A stretch of DNA of 64,000 nt from Alphaproteobacteria bacterium (GCA_018827375.1 JAHJYW010000032.1:186001-250000); one strand, 5' to 3'. Shown: positions 53,569 to 63,522, counted from the stretch's first letter. Numbers and translations are program-made. The notes: a model not told the origin generated them from the sequence alone.

Positions 53569-54480
53569 CTATGTGCCTAGAATCCAGCCCTCCTCGGCCT
53601 GAATATGCTCGATTTTTCCCTCGTCAAGCGATTTGCCTGTGGAAAAAGTGCCTCCCAGGAGGCCTTTTTCGTCCAGTTGTGAATAATGACGGGCGATCTC
53701 ACGGACCTGAACTTCGTCCAATGTTTCGCCTTTTTCCGGTTTTGCCTTGATCAATGAAGGGTAAATCTCGGCAATCACGACCTCAATTCCGTCGAGTCCT
53801 TCTTCCGTCATTTCGTCCGCATTGATCTCGAAAGGCCAGATCCGGGCGTTTGGCCAGGCCGCCCGCAGGGCATGAACGTGCGGAATACCGGTCAGCGACT
53901 GGCTGCCGACGCTGCCCGTGTAGGCGAGCTGCCAGACAGACTTCGGCTGGCCGATCTTTGCCGCGCGCAGATGGTTCTCGACGATGCGGAATTCCGGCAG
54001 CGGCTGACCGGCATAGTCCGGCTTTGTCGACGAAAGCGTCGACACGACATCGCGCGCCGGTGCTCCCCAGAACGGATAGGGCCCCTTCGAGATCGCATAG
54101 TTCATGCCTGCGGCAATCGCATAGCGCGCGTTCGAATTGTCGGCCTTGTCCTTCAGCTTGCTGGCAAGATGGGTGTGCATCGCTGACCAGGGCGCCTGCT
54201 TCGTCACATCGAGGCCGAGCGCCGCTGCCGTACCGGCTGGATAGCCGAGCGAGAAGTCAAAGCCGAGAAGGATACGGTCGCCGCGCCGGGTCAGCTTGGC
54301 GACCATATCCTCAATGAAGGCGCGTGCCTTCAGGCGCGTGTCGATATTGACCGCCTTGAACTGCAGCTTCAGCCGGGCATCCTTCGCGAGGATCCCGATC
54401 CAGATCGAATTGGCGCCCAGCGCCGGCTTCGCAGCCGCGCTCCAGTCCACCATGATATAGGCATCGAACAGCCGTGCCAT
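53569..54480 (-). CDS. Hypothetical protein with an RNase H-like N-terminus (DUF429-like)
   Basis: 303 residues of no recognised function. The N-terminus (DAYIMVDWSAAAKPALGANS, IWIGILAKD) and DRILLGFDFSLGYPAG are strands ending in Asp, as in DUF429-type RNase H-like folds. The rest includes RIWPFEINADEMTEEG and VVIAEIYPSLI, also typical of that group (the Glu in AEIYPS). Relatives are sometimes mis-annotated as cobalamin-synthesis proteins. No signal or membrane segment. A nuclease or phosphotransfer role is only a guess. Confidence 0.8.
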   Translation of the reverse strand: MARLFDAYIMVDWSAAAKPALGANSIWIGILAKDARLKLQFKAVNIDTRLKARAFIEDMVAKLTRRGDRILLGFDFSLGYPAGTAAALGLDVTKQAPWSAMHTHLASKLKDKADNSNARYAIAAGMNYAISKGPYPFWGAPARDVVSTLSSTKPDYAGQPLPEFRIVENHLRAAKIGQPKSVWQLAYTGSVGSQSLTGIPHVHALRAAWPNARIWPFEINADEMTEEGLDGIEVVIAEIYPSLIKAKPEKGETLDEVQVREIARHYSQLDEKGLLGGTFSTGKSLDEGKIEHIQAEEGWILGT

Positions 54481-54537
54481 CTTGATCGTCTCCGTGACCG
54501 CTCCGCGGCCTTTGGAGACGCGGAGCGAATATGTTTA

Positions 54538-55560
54538 CTAGGTGAGTTTCACCAGCATCTTGCCGGTGTTTGCGCCCGTGAAGAGGCCCATAAAGGCTTC
54601 AGGCGCCTTGTCGATACCTTCCATCACCGTCTGCTCGAATTTCATCTTGCCGGCCGGGATCCACTTGGCCATGTCGGCAAAGAAGTCAGGCTGCATATCG
54701 GCATGGGTCGACACGATGAAGCCCTGCAGTTTCAGCTGCTTGCCGACGGCCTGGATGATATTGTGCGGGCCTTTGGGCGTGCCGGTCTCGTTATATTGGG
54801 CAATCATGCCGCAGAGCGCCATGCGGGCCATCGGGCGTGCGGCTTCAATTGCTGCCGTCAGGTGATCACCGCCGACATTGTCGAAGTAGACGTCAATGCC
54901 TTTGGGCGATGCTTCCTTGAGGGCTTTTACCAGCCCGTCAAACCCACCGGCTTTCTTGTAATCGATGACATGATCAGCGCCGAGTGATTTTACAAAGGCG
55001 CATTTTTCGGGTCCGCCCGCAGAGCCGATCACCATGCAGCCCTTGATTTTCGCAATCTGAACCACGGTTGATCCGACCGCGCCAGCCGCACCGGAAACGA
55101 AGACGACATCGCCTTCTTTCAGCTCGGCAACGCGCAGAAGGCCCGCATAGGCCGTGAGGCCGGGCATGCCGGCAACGCCGAGGAAGGCGCTCTCGGGAAG
55201 GCCCACGTCAGGCAATTTCTGCACCATGGCTGCTGCGGGAGCTGCGACCCATGCCGTACGCCAGCCCATCATCGAGGAGACAAGGTCGCCCTCTTTGAAA
55301 TCCGGGTTCGCCGAGGCGGTCACGCGGCCGACAGCGCCGCCCTGCATCGTCTCGCCAATCTGGAAGGGCGGCACGTAGCTTTCGCGGTCGTACATGCGGC
55401 CGCGCATGTAGGGGTCGACCGACATCCACTCGTTCTTGACCTGGATTTCGCCATCCTTTGGCGCGGCAATCTCGACCGTTTTCTTGCCGAAGTCTGCCGG
55501 CTTCGGCATGCCTTCGGGGCGAGAGGCGAGGCTCCATTCGGTTGAACTCAGAGTAGCCAT
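54538..55560 (-). CDS. NADP-dependent oxidoreductase (MDR, CurA/LTB4DH-like)
   Basis: 340 residues from the ATG at 55560 (AAGGAACACG upstream). Zinc-free MDR of the leukotriene B4 12-hydroxydehydrogenase/curcumin reductase group: VKNEWMSVDPYMRGRMYDRE, GAAGAVGSTVVQIAKIKGCM (NADP loop), GIDVYFDNVGGDHL, and FIVSTHADMQPDFFADMAKW. It reduces the double bond of alpha,beta-unsaturated carbonyls. It is divergent from the alpha/beta-hydrolase gene. Confidence 0.93.
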   Translation of the reverse strand: MATLSSTEWSLASRPEGMPKPADFGKKTVEIAAPKDGEIQVKNEWMSVDPYMRGRMYDRESYVPPFQIGETMQGGAVGRVTASANPDFKEGDLVSSMMGWRTAWVAAPAAAMVQKLPDVGLPESAFLGVAGMPGLTAYAGLLRVAELKEGDVVFVSGAAGAVGSTVVQIAKIKGCMVIGSAGGPEKCAFVKSLGADHVIDYKKAGGFDGLVKALKEASPKGIDVYFDNVGGDHLTAAIEAARPMARMALCGMIAQYNETGTPKGPHNIIQAVGKQLKLQGFIVSTHADMQPDFFADMAKWIPAGKMKFEQTVMEGIDKAPEAFMGLFTGANTGKMLVKLT

Positions 55561-55719
55561 TACGTGTTCCTTCCTGTTTTTTCGTTGCCGCTTAAGTGGA
55601 CTGTCGGGCCCCAACTGTGAAGGGGGCGGCCTGAATATCTTGCCCCAGCGGCGCTGCTTGCCGAATTGAGACGGGCGATTATGGTCCGGTCAGAAAACAA
55701 TAAGGGCAGGAAAGACGAC

Positions 55720-56688
55720 ATGAAAACCAGACACCTAGTGGACCCTGAACTCATCGCATTTGCCGAGAGTTTCCCGCCGCTCGACCTCAAGCCTGAAATA
55801 CTCCCAGCCATGCGCGAGATGTCCGCCAGTATGAATGTGATGGGCGATCCCGCCCAGTCGGGTGTACGGCGACGTGAAGTTACTGTGCCGGGGCGGGCAG
55901 GAGGGGCTGATGTTCGATGTCTCGTCTACGAACCGGAAAGCGCAGGCAAGGACCGTCCGGCCTTTCTGCATATTCATGGTGGCGGTTATGTCGTCGGGTC
56001 ACCGGAAGGGTCAGATTTGCGGAACACACGCGTCGCCTCCATGCTCGGCGTCGTGGTCGTGTCGCCCGACTATCGCCTGGCGCCAGAAACATCCTATCCG
56101 GGGCCGCTCGATGATTGCGCGGCGGTCCTCGACTGGATGATCGCAAACGCGTCTTCAATTGGCATTGATCCCAAGCGCATTGCGGTGGGCGGCGACAGCG
56201 CTGGCGGCGGCCTCGCGGCAGGCCTCGTGCAGCGCACCCGTGACGAGGGCAAAGTGAAGATCGCCTTCCAGCACCTTGTCTATCCCATGCTGGACGACCG
56301 CACGACCGCCGAAGGCGCAATGTCGGACCCCGTTCTTGGCGAGTATATCTGGACCCCTGACAGTAACCGGTTCGGCTGGGCCGCCTATCTGGGCGAAACC
56401 GAACCTGCGGCGCCTGCCGTGCCCGCCCGCGCCGACAGCCTCGAGGGCCTGCCACCGACATGGATCGGCATTGGCGGCCTCGATCTCTTCCTTGACGAAA
56501 ACATGGCCTATGCCCGGCGTCTGATCGCGGCCGGCGTTGCAACTGAGTTCATCATCTATCCGAGCGCGTATCATGGCTTCCAGTTCGACGCGTCCGCTTC
56601 CGTGACCAAGCGTTTCGAGCGGGACTATCTCGATTCACTCGCGCGGGGACTTGGGTGCGTAATGAACGCAGCGGTTGTGGACGGATAG
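55720..56688 (+). CDS. Alpha/beta hydrolase (hormone-sensitive-lipase family)
   Basis: 322 residues from the ATG at 55720 (GGAAAGACGAC upstream). HSL/type-IV esterase motifs: FLHIHGGGYVVGSPEGSDLR (oxyanion hole), AVGGDSAGGGLAAGL (nucleophile), IGGLDLFLDENMAYAR (acid) and SAYHGFQFDAS (His). All catalytic residues are present. It hydrolyses short-chain esters or lipids; probably cytosolic, no signal. The neighbouring divergent oxidoreductase and downstream Gfo/Idh protein show no clear pathway link. Confidence 0.93.
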   Translation: MKTRHLVDPELIAFAESFPPLDLKPEILPAMREMSASMNVMGDPAQSGVRRREVTVPGRAGGADVRCLVYEPESAGKDRPAFLHIHGGGYVVGSPEGSDLRNTRVASMLGVVVVSPDYRLAPETSYPGPLDDCAAVLDWMIANASSIGIDPKRIAVGGDSAGGGLAAGLVQRTRDEGKVKIAFQHLVYPMLDDRTTAEGAMSDPVLGEYIWTPDSNRFGWAAYLGETEPAAPAVPARADSLEGLPPTWIGIGGLDLFLDENMAYARRLIAAGVATEFIIYPSAYHGFQFDASASVTKRFERDYLDSLARGLGCVMNAAVVDG

Positions 56689-56786
56689 GGCTCAGCACCT
56701 ACATCCGCCACACCCATATCTGCCCCCGGCCCTTGCGGCGGGCGGCGATGCGGTGTCTTGTCCCGCCAGATTGAAGGTCCGGAATC

Positions 56787-57710
56787 ATGAACAAACTCAA
56801 GGTAGGCGTGGCTGGCGCTGGCGTATTCGGAAATTACCACGCGCAGAAAGCGGCGGCTTCGGCGCGTACGGAGTTTATGGGGGTCTATGATATCGATCAG
56901 GCCCGCGCCGAGAGCGTCGCCAGCACGTTCGGTGCCCCAGGCATGTCGGACTATCGGGCCTTCCTTGAGATGTGCGATGCCATCGTTATCGCCGTGCCTG
57001 CAACATTCCACGAACCCTTGGCGCGTGAGGCCATCGAGGCGCATTGCCACGTCCTGGTGGAGAAGCCGCTGGCTTTGACCGGCAAGTCTGCGCGCAGTCT
57101 TGCTGATGAAGCGGCAGCCCGCGGCCGTATCCTGCAGGTCGGCCACCAGGAGCGTTTCGTGGCACGCGCCATGGGCGTATTGGGCATTGAGGAAGCGCCT
57201 CTGCTGATCGAATCTGTCCGCGCCGGTCCACCCACGCCAGACAATCGCGCGGGCGATGTCTCGGTTATCTGGGACCTGATGATCCACGATCTGGACCTCG
57301 CGGCCATGATGCTCGGTACCGAGTTCACCGGCGTCACGGCCAGCGGCAAGCGCGTGCATTCGAGCCATCTGGATGAGGCCAGCGCCCAGTTCACATATGC
57401 CAGCGGCGGCGTTGCGCGCCTGCGGGCGAGCCGGGCTGCAGAAGTGCGTGAACGCACGATGCGTGTTGTGTATCCGTCGGGTGAAATCGCCATCGACTTC
57501 CTAACGCGTAAGCTTGAAAACTCGACGCCCTACAAGGTGCGTGTCGATATCGCGGCGGAGCTGCCCGATCCGCTCGGCGCAGCTGATGAAGGCTTCTACG
57601 CGGCCTGTCTCGGCCTTGCCCGCAGCCCGGTTCCGGCACATGGCGCTGTGGCGGCTGTCGCCATGGCGGAAGCGGCGGAAGCCTCGGCGCTTGCCAAGGT
57701 CGGCGCCTAG
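56787..57710 (+). CDS. Gfo/Idh/MocA family oxidoreductase
   Basis: 307 residues. N-terminal Rossmann fold KVGVAGAGVFGNYHAQKAAA, the family EKP motif in VLVEKPLALTGK, and a DLMIHDLDLAAMMLG block with the catalytic-region Asp/His. Small for the family but complete. It acts on a sugar or inositol-like substrate with NAD(P); not deducible here. It follows the alpha/beta hydrolase gene by 98 bases and is convergent with pth with a 4-base overlap. Confidence 0.92.
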   Translation: MNKLKVGVAGAGVFGNYHAQKAAASARTEFMGVYDIDQARAESVASTFGAPGMSDYRAFLEMCDAIVIAVPATFHEPLAREAIEAHCHVLVEKPLALTGKSARSLADEAAARGRILQVGHQERFVARAMGVLGIEEAPLLIESVRAGPPTPDNRAGDVSVIWDLMIHDLDLAAMMLGTEFTGVTASGKRVHSSHLDEASAQFTYASGGVARLRASRAAEVRERTMRVVYPSGEIAIDFLTRKLENSTPYKVRVDIAAELPDPLGAADEGFYAACLGLARSPVPAHGAVAAVAMAEAAEASALAKVGA

Positions 57711-58321
57711 TCGCGCTTAAGCTGCTTAGGGTCGTTTTTCGGTGCAGGCGCGAGGCGCATGACCTCGGTCTGGAAGCGTTCATCATCGTCGGCTGCAAGG
57801 TAGGGCAGGGAGTCGGATATCGCCTTCTGAAGCGGCTCGAACCAGTCGCGATCTGCTTTTGAGAAATCCGACAGCACGTATGGCATGACATGCGACTTGT
57901 CGCCGGGATGACCGATGCCAATGCGGACGCGCCGCACGTTCTCACCCAGATGCGCGATCATGGAGCGCACGCCATTATTGCCTGAATGCCCGCCGCCGCG
58001 CTTCACGCGAGTGCGCCCGGGCGCGAGGTCGATCTCGTCATGGAACACCGTGACGGCTTCGATATCGAGCTTGTAGAAGGTCACAGCCTTGGAGAGGGCC
58101 CGTCCGGTTTCATTGTAGAATGTTTCCGGTTTCACCAGCAGGACTTTGACGCGGCCATTGCCGGTATTGATCGTGCCTTCGGATATCTGGCTCTCGAACT
58201 TGCTGCGCCAAGGCCCAAACCCATGGTCGGCGTGAATTCTGTCGAGAACGAGAAATCCGGCATTGTGCCGGTTGCCGGCATATTTCGGGCCCGGATTGCC
58301 CTGTCCTGCGAGGATCAACAT
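57707..58321 (-). CDS. pth: Peptidyl-tRNA hydrolase
   Basis: 204 residues. Catalytic His is in GNPGPKYAGNRHNAGFLVLD; further conserved blocks are LLVKPETFYNETGRALSKA, VFHDEIDLAPGRTRVKRGGG and GGHSGNNGVRSMIAHLG. It releases tRNA from abortive peptidyl-tRNA. Its gene lies directly downstream of rplY on the same strand, the usual rplY-pth order, with a hairpin in the 86-base gap. Confidence 0.96.
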   Translation of the reverse strand: MLILAGQGNPGPKYAGNRHNAGFLVLDRIHADHGFGPWRSKFESQISEGTINTGNGRVKVLLVKPETFYNETGRALSKAVTFYKLDIEAVTVFHDEIDLAPGRTRVKRGGGHSGNNGVRSMIAHLGENVRRVRIGIGHPGDKSHVMPYVLSDFSKADRDWFEPLQKAISDSLPYLAADDDERFQTEVMRLAPAPKNDPKQLKRD

Positions 58322-58359
58322 GGGGCTGTCTCCCTCGTCTGATCTTGCAGGGATCGGCT

Positions 58360-58389
58360 GCGCGCCCGGCCGTAGAAGGCCGAGCGCGC
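58360..58389 (-). other. Long hairpin between rplY and pth
   Basis: GCGCGCCCGGCC (58360-58371) and GGCCGAGCGCGC (58378-58389) form a 12-bp stem with a single mismatch and a 6-base loop. It lies between the rplY stop and the pth start on their shared strand, with no T-run, so it is more likely an attenuation or processing element that lowers pth expression relative to rplY than a full terminator. Confidence 0.45.
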
Positions 58390-58407
58390 TTTGCCAGATC
58401 GAACGGA

Positions 58408-59076
58408 TCAGTCTTCGCTCGCTTCGCCGTCAGCGTCTTCGCCTTCAGCTTCTGCAGTCGTTTCTTCTTCGGCTTCTTCGCCCTCAGCGTCGTCGGTTTC
58501 GACAACGGCAGCGCGGCCGGCAATCGTCGCGATCGTGAAGTCACGGTCGGTGATCGTTGGCTCGGCATCGGATGGCAGCTTGATGTCGGAGATTTTCACA
58601 TTGTCACCGATTTCCAGTTTCGAGACGTCGGCCTCGATGAATTCGGGGATGTTGCCAGCTGGCACAAGAAGTTCGACCGTGTGGCGAACAACGTTGAGCG
58701 TACCGGCCTTCTTGAGGCCCGGCGAGACTTCTTCGCCGATGAAGTGCACAGGGACTTCAACCTTGATTTTCTGTTTGGCGGTGACGCGGAACAGGTCGAC
58801 GTGCATTGGGCGGTCAGTGATCGGGTGCATCTGGATCGCTTGCGGGATCACCATCTGCTTTTTGCCGTCATGGACCAGCGAGGCCGTCGAGGACAGGAAA
58901 TGTCCGGTTTCAATGGCTTTGAGCACTTCAGGAAGGCGCAGGCTGATCGCAACAGGATCTTCGCCGCCGCCGTAGAGGACGCCTGGCACAAAGCCGTTAT
59001 TGCGGGCTTCACGCGCGCCACCCGTACCGATGCGCTCACGCAGCTCGATATTGAAAGTAATTTGTTTCTTGGACAT
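58408..59076 (-). CDS. rplY: 50S ribosomal protein L25/general stress protein Ctc
   Basis: 222 residues from the ATG at 59076 (AAAGGAAAAAAAC upstream). The N-terminal L25 domain (TFNIELRERIGTGGAREARN, NGFVPGVLYGGGEDPVAISL) is followed by the TL5/Ctc C-terminal domain (KIKVEVPVHFIGEEVSPGLK). The last 30 residues are an acidic Glu/Ala/Asp low-complexity tail, common in alphaproteobacterial forms. It binds 5S rRNA. Confidence 0.96.
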   Translation of the reverse strand: MSKKQITFNIELRERIGTGGAREARNNGFVPGVLYGGGEDPVAISLRLPEVLKAIETGHFLSSTASLVHDGKKQMVIPQAIQMHPITDRPMHVDLFRVTAKQKIKVEVPVHFIGEEVSPGLKKAGTLNVVRHTVELLVPAGNIPEFIEADVSKLEIGDNVKISDIKLPSDAEPTITDRDFTIATIAGRAAVVETDDAEGEEAEEETTAEAEGEDADGEASED

Positions 59077-59471
59077 GTTTTTTTCCTTTCGCCCTGAAGT
59101 CCGCCGCCGGACATCCGGACGGTGACAGCCTGACACGCGCGGCCTTGCGCCGCCGTTTCAAGAGCGGGCCTATAGGCGATCAAGGTGTATCTGGCAAGCT
59201 GCCGCGGCAGGCCGGGGCATGGATCGGATGAGTGATCCTTCGTCGTAATGGTAACAGCTGTATGCGCCGTCATCACTGGAAATGTGGGACAGGCAAGGCG
59301 CACAGCCCGGCGGCGCGGCGCTAATCCCCCTAAATCGTCCTGCTTGTGATAGATTTGCGGTCGCAGACCCGCGCTGGCCCTTTAATCAGGCGGGCAATCC
59401 TGTACAAACTTCTCAAGTTGCGGACTTCGCTATAAGCAACCCAAAGAAACGCACCAAAGGAGAGGCCCGAC
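59077..59471. other. 395-bp divergent intergenic region between rplY and acs
   Basis: This gap must hold the promoters of two divergent genes. I see no convincing ORF, palindromic operator or hairpin. The end nearest acs has a strong AAAGGAGAGG ribosome site for the ATG at 59472. No clear consensus sigma-70 promoter could be assigned by eye. Confidence 0.5.
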
Positions 59472-61418
59472 ATGAGCGACGCCAACAAGACATATCCCGT
59501 TCCGGCCGGTTTTGCGGCAAACGCAAACCTGACGCCTGAGAAGTACCGGGAGATGTATGCGGCTTCGATCGCCGACCCGGAAGCCTTCTGGGGCGAGCAC
59601 GGCAAACGTCTCGACTGGATGACGCCTTATACAACCGTGAAAGACGTCTCCTGGGAAACCGGCGACCTGCACGTCAAATGGTATTCCGATGGCGTGCTCA
59701 ATGTCTCGGCCAATTGTATCGACCGCCACCTGACTACCCGCGGCGACAAGGCCGCCTTCATCTGGGAAGGCGACGACCCGTCCGACACTTTCACGGTTAC
59801 CTATAAGCAGCTCCACGTTGCGGTCAGCAAGTTTGCCAATGTCTTGAAGGAACTGGGCGTCAAGAAGGGCGACCGTGTCACCATCTACATGCCGATGATC
59901 CTCGAGGCGACCTATGCCATGCTTGCCTGCGCGCGCATTGGCGCGGTCCACTCGGTCGTGTTCGGCGGGTTCTCGCCTGAAGCGCTGGCCGGTCGCATCG
60001 TCGACTGCAAGTCTGAAGTCCTCATCACCGCCGATGAAGGCCTGCGCGGTGGCCGCAAGGTGCCGCTCAAGGTCAATGCCGATGCCGCCGCCAAGATCGC
60101 CAACGGCATGGTCAAGAAGATGCTGGTCGTGCGCCGCACGGGCGCGGACATCGCGATGACCGAAGGCCGCGACCACTGGCTCCACGAGATCGGCGCTGAG
60201 GTCTCCGCCGATTGCCCGCCTGAGCCGATGAGCGCCGAAGATCCGCTCTTCATCCTCTACACGTCCGGCTCGACAGGCCAGCCGAAGGGTGTGCTGCACA
60301 CGACCGGCGGCTATCTGGTGTGGGCCTCAATGACCCATGAATATGTCTTCGACCTGAAGGAAGACGACGTGTTCTGGTGCTCGGCTGATGTCGGCTGGGT
60401 CACAGGACACACTTACATTGTCTATGGCCCGCTCGCGAATGGCGCGACCAGCGTCCTCTTCGAAGGCGTGCCGACCTATCCGGATGCGAGCCGCTTCTGG
60501 CAGGCCTGTGACAAGCACCAGGTCACCATTTTCTATACGGCCCCCACAGCCATACGCGCCCTGATGCGCGAAGGTGAGGTGCCTGTGCAGAAGACGTCCC
60601 GCAAATCGATCCGCCTGCTCGGCACGGTCGGCGAGCCGATCAACCCTGAAGCGTGGGAATGGTATTTCCACGTGGTCGGGGAAACCCGTTGCCCCATCGT
60701 GGACACCTGGTGGCAGACAGAAACCGGCGGCACAATGATCGTGCCACTGCCTGGCGCAACCGACATGAAGCCTGGCGCGGGCAGCCACCCGTTCTTTGGC
60801 GTCAAGCCAATCCTGGTCGACGCCGAAGGCAACACGCTTGAAGGCGCCGCCGACGGCAACCTGCTGATCACCGACAGCTGGCCGGGCCAGATGCGCACCG
60901 TCTATGGCGACCACCAACGCTTCATCGACACCTATTTCACTGCCTATCCCGGCACCTATTTCACCGGCGACGGATGCCGCCGCGATGAGGATGGCTTCTA
61001 CTGGATCACGGGCCGCGTTGATGACGTCATTAACGTCTCCGGCCACCGCATGGGCACGGCCGAAGTTGAAAGCGCGCTGGTCAGCCATGATGCCGTCGCC
61101 GAGGCGGCCGTCGTCGGCTATCCGCACGATATCAAGGGTCAGGGCATCTATGCCTATGTCACGCTCGTGGCAGGCTGCGAGGCAACCGACGACCTGCGCA
61201 AAAATCTCGTCCAGCATGTTCGCGCCGAAATCGGTCCTATCGCGTCACCGGATCTTATCCAGTTCGCGCCCGGCCTGCCGAAAACGCGTTCGGGCAAGAT
61301 CATGCGCCGCATCCTGCGCAAGATCGCCGAGAACGAATTTTCGAATCTTGGTGACACGTCAACGCTAGCCGATCCGGAAGTCGTCGGCGAGCTGATCGAG
61401 CATCGCCAGAACCGCTAG
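59472..61418 (+). CDS. acs: Acetyl-CoA synthetase
   Basis: 648 residues, full length for Acs. Motifs: [20 protein letters not shown] (ATP loop), [40 protein letters not shown], and the C-terminal [19 protein letters not shown], whose Lys is the acetylation-controlled catalytic residue. It activates acetate to acetyl-CoA through acetyl-AMP. It ends one base before the convergent sensor kinase gene. Confidence 0.97.
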   Translation: MSDANKTYPVPAGFAANANLTPEKYREMYAASIADPEAFWGEHGKRLDWMTPYTTVKDVSWETGDLHVKWYSDGVLNVSANCIDRHLTTRGDKAAFIWEGDDPSDTFTVTYKQLHVAVSKFANVLKELGVKKGDRVTIYMPMILEATYAMLACARIGAVHSVVFGGFSPEALAGRIVDCKSEVLITADEGLRGGRKVPLKVNADAAAKIANGMVKKMLVVRRTGADIAMTEGRDHWLHEIGAEVSADCPPEPMSAEDPLFILYTSGSTGQPKGVLHTTGGYLVWASMTHEYVFDLKEDDVFWCSADVGWVTGHTYIVYGPLANGATSVLFEGVPTYPDASRFWQACDKHQVTIFYTAPTAIRALMREGEVPVQKTSRKSIRLLGTVGEPINPEAWEWYFHVVGETRCPIVDTWWQTETGGTMIVPLPGATDMKPGAGSHPFFGVKPILVDAEGNTLEGAADGNLLITDSWPGQMRTVYGDHQRFIDTYFTAYPGTYFTGDGCRRDEDGFYWITGRVDDVINVSGHRMGTAEVESALVSHDAVAEAAVVGYPHDIKGQGIYAYVTLVAGCEATDDLRKNLVQHVRAEIGPIASPDLIQFAPGLPKTRSGKIMRRILRKIAENEFSNLGDTSTLADPEVVGELIEHRQNR

Positions 61419-61419
61419 G

Positions 61420-63024
61420 CTAGATCGCCGGAAGATCGACGACAAACCGCGCGCCGCCCTCTTCGCGGTTCTCGGCATACACATCGCCGCGATGCGTCGC
61501 GATGATCTGTTTGACGATGGACAGGCCAAGCCCGGAATTGTTGCCGAAGGCCGTGCCCTTGGGGCGGTCGGTGTAGAAGCGGTTGAAGATTTCTTCCACC
61601 TTGTCGGGCGGAATGCCGGGGCCCGTGTCTTCCACGCGCACGCGGGCAACCGTTTGCGGGCCACTATTCGTCTGCTCCAGTGTCACATGCACGGTCGCGC
61701 CGGGCGGCGAGAAAGACTTGGCATTGTCGATCAGGTTGCGCAGCACCTGGCCGAGTGGGCCTTCACGTGCGCGCACGAGAAGTCGCGCGCCCATCGTCGC
61801 ATCCTCGAAAGATACCATCACGGCGTCCGGACCGTCGGCCACCGCCTCATAGGTTTGCACCACATCACGGGCAAAGCGCGCAATGTCGATCTGCTCGGTC
61901 GGCACGCGCGTCATCTCGGCTTCGATGCGCGAGGCATTCGAGATGTCCGTGATCAGCCTGTCGAGCCGCTTCACGTCTGAGGCAATGACGTTGCGCAAGC
62001 GCTGGCTGGCCACCGGATCATCCTGCACCCTTTCCGCCGTCTCGACAGCCGAACGGATGGAGGTCAGCGGGTTTTTCAGCTCATGCGCCACATCGGCGGC
62101 AAATTGCTCGTTCGCCTCGATGCGCTCCAGCAGCGCTTCGGTCATGCCCTGCATGGAGGAGGCAAGATTGCCGATCTCGTCCTTGCGCCGCGTCAGCGCC
62201 GGAATGTCGATCCTGTCAGAGGCGCCGGAGCGGATGCGGTCTGCCGCCAGCGACAGGCGCCGCATGGGCCGCGCAATACCGAGGGTCAGCAGGAAGGACG
62301 TAATGAATGCCACCAGCACGGCCACCCCGATGAACGGCACAAGCGCAGCGCGCTCCGCGCGAATGATCTCGTCGATGTCGCTGGCTTCCAGCGTCAGCAC
62401 GCCCACGACGGCCGAGACGCGCTGGATGGGCATGGAGACGGAGATGATCCGCTGTCCGCGATCCGAGAAGCGCTGGCTGGCGGCAACATCGCCGAGCACC
62501 GCACTGTCGAATTCTTCCTCGAAACTCTGCGTCCGGATCGCTTCGGAACTGCGACGCGGCATGATTGGCCCGAACACGCGGCCGGCCCATTCCGACATCG
62601 CCGCGCCGATCCGCGCGATGCGGGTCGGCTCCTTCAGGGGGGGCAGGGCATCAATGTCGACGCGCTCAGACAGGTAGAAACTGTCGCCAACCAATGCTTC
62701 GTCGGGGGTATAGATGCGGGCGCGGACCCGCTCTGGCAGGTTCAGGCGAACGATGGTCTGGCGCGCGGCATCAACGTCGAGGCTGGGCTCGGGTGTGGTC
62801 GCATCCTCGCCCAGCAGGCTGGTGAAAATCTGCGCCTGTGCGACAAGGTCCTGCTTCTTGGAAACAACGAACCCGGCGCGCATCTCGTTCAGTACCATCG
62901 CGCCGATGATCAGGATGGCGAGCCCCGCCAGGTTGGACGCAAAAATCAGCCGGGCAATGCGCGAACCCAGAAACATGGATCCGCGCCGTTTGCCCGGCAA
63001 CCTGATGCGTTTTGACTCAGCCAT
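61420..63024 (-). CDS. Sensor histidine kinase, ChvG/BvrS-like (stimulus-sensing domain)
   Basis: About 534 residues from the ATG at 63024 (63033 also possible). TM1 (LIFASNLAGLAILIIGAMVL), a periplasmic stimulus-sensing domain of about 230 residues, TM2 (FIGVAVLVAFITSFLLTLGI), HAMP, then a HisKA/HATPase core: FAADVAHELKNPLTSIRSAV (phospho-His), LGQVLRNLIDNAKSFSPP (N box), VEDTGPGIPPDKVEE and NNSGLGLSIVKQI. The overall layout is that of alphaproteobacterial ChvG. Unlike the common chvI-chvG-hprK arrangement, no response regulator or hprK lies next to it here. Confidence 0.9.
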   Translation of the reverse strand: MAESKRIRLPGKRRGSMFLGSRIARLIFASNLAGLAILIIGAMVLNEMRAGFVVSKKQDLVAQAQIFTSLLGEDATTPEPSLDVDAARQTIVRLNLPERVRARIYTPDEALVGDSFYLSERVDIDALPPLKEPTRIARIGAAMSEWAGRVFGPIMPRRSSEAIRTQSFEEEFDSAVLGDVAASQRFSDRGQRIISVSMPIQRVSAVVGVLTLEASDIDEIIRAERAALVPFIGVAVLVAFITSFLLTLGIARPMRRLSLAADRIRSGASDRIDIPALTRRKDEIGNLASSMQGMTEALLERIEANEQFAADVAHELKNPLTSIRSAVETAERVQDDPVASQRLRNVIASDVKRLDRLITDISNASRIEAEMTRVPTEQIDIARFARDVVQTYEAVADGPDAVMVSFEDATMGARLLVRAREGPLGQVLRNLIDNAKSFSPPGATVHVTLEQTNSGPQTVARVRVEDTGPGIPPDKVEEIFNRFYTDRPKGTAFGNNSGLGLSIVKQIIATHRGDVYAENREEGGARFVVDLPAI

Positions 63025-63057
63025 CCCGTTCACCCTGTTCCCGGGCTGCGGCTAAAA

Positions 63058-63522
63058 TCAGGCGTCGGCCGCAACGCGCATGGTTACAATCTTGTCAGGA
63101 TTACGCGGTGGCTCGCCTTTCGCAAGCTGGTCGATCACATCCATGCCTTCAGTCACCTTGCCCCACACGGTGTATTGGCGATTCAGGAAGCTGGCATCAT
63201 CGAAGCAGATGAAGAACTGGCTGTTGGCCGAATTCGGCGCAGAGGTGCGCGCCATCGAGCAGGTGCCGCGAACGTGTGGCTCGGCGTTGAACTCGGCCTT
63301 GATGTCCGGTTTGCTCGAACCGCCGGTGCCATTGCCTTTCGGGCAGCCGACCTGGGCCATGAAGCCCGGGATCACGCGGTGGAAGACGATTCCATCATAA
63401 AACTCCTCACGAGCGAGTTCCTTGATGCGTGCGACATGTCCGGGCGCAAGATCAGGGCGCAGCTCGATTTTCACCGGGCCTTTCGAGGTTTCAAGAAGCA
63501 GTGTGTTTTCAAGGTCTGTCAT
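63058..63522 (-). CDS. Peptidyl-prolyl cis-trans isomerase (cyclophilin type)
   Basis: About 154 residues from the ATG at 63522; the frame also has an ATG at 63555. Cyclophilin core: YDGIVFHRVIPGFMAQVGCP (active-site Phe/His/Arg), RGTCSMARTSAPNSANSQFF, ICFDDASFLNRQYTVWGKV. No signal peptide, so it is the cytoplasmic type (PpiB-like). It assists protein folding at prolines. It lies 33 bases upstream of the sensor kinase gene on the same strand and may be co-transcribed. Confidence 0.93.
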   Translation of the reverse strand: MTDLENTLLLETSKGPVKIELRPDLAPGHVARIKELAREEFYDGIVFHRVIPGFMAQVGCPKGNGTGGSSKPDIKAEFNAEPHVRGTCSMARTSAPNSANSQFFICFDDASFLNRQYTVWGKVTEGMDVIDQLAKGEPPRNPDKIVTMRVAADA

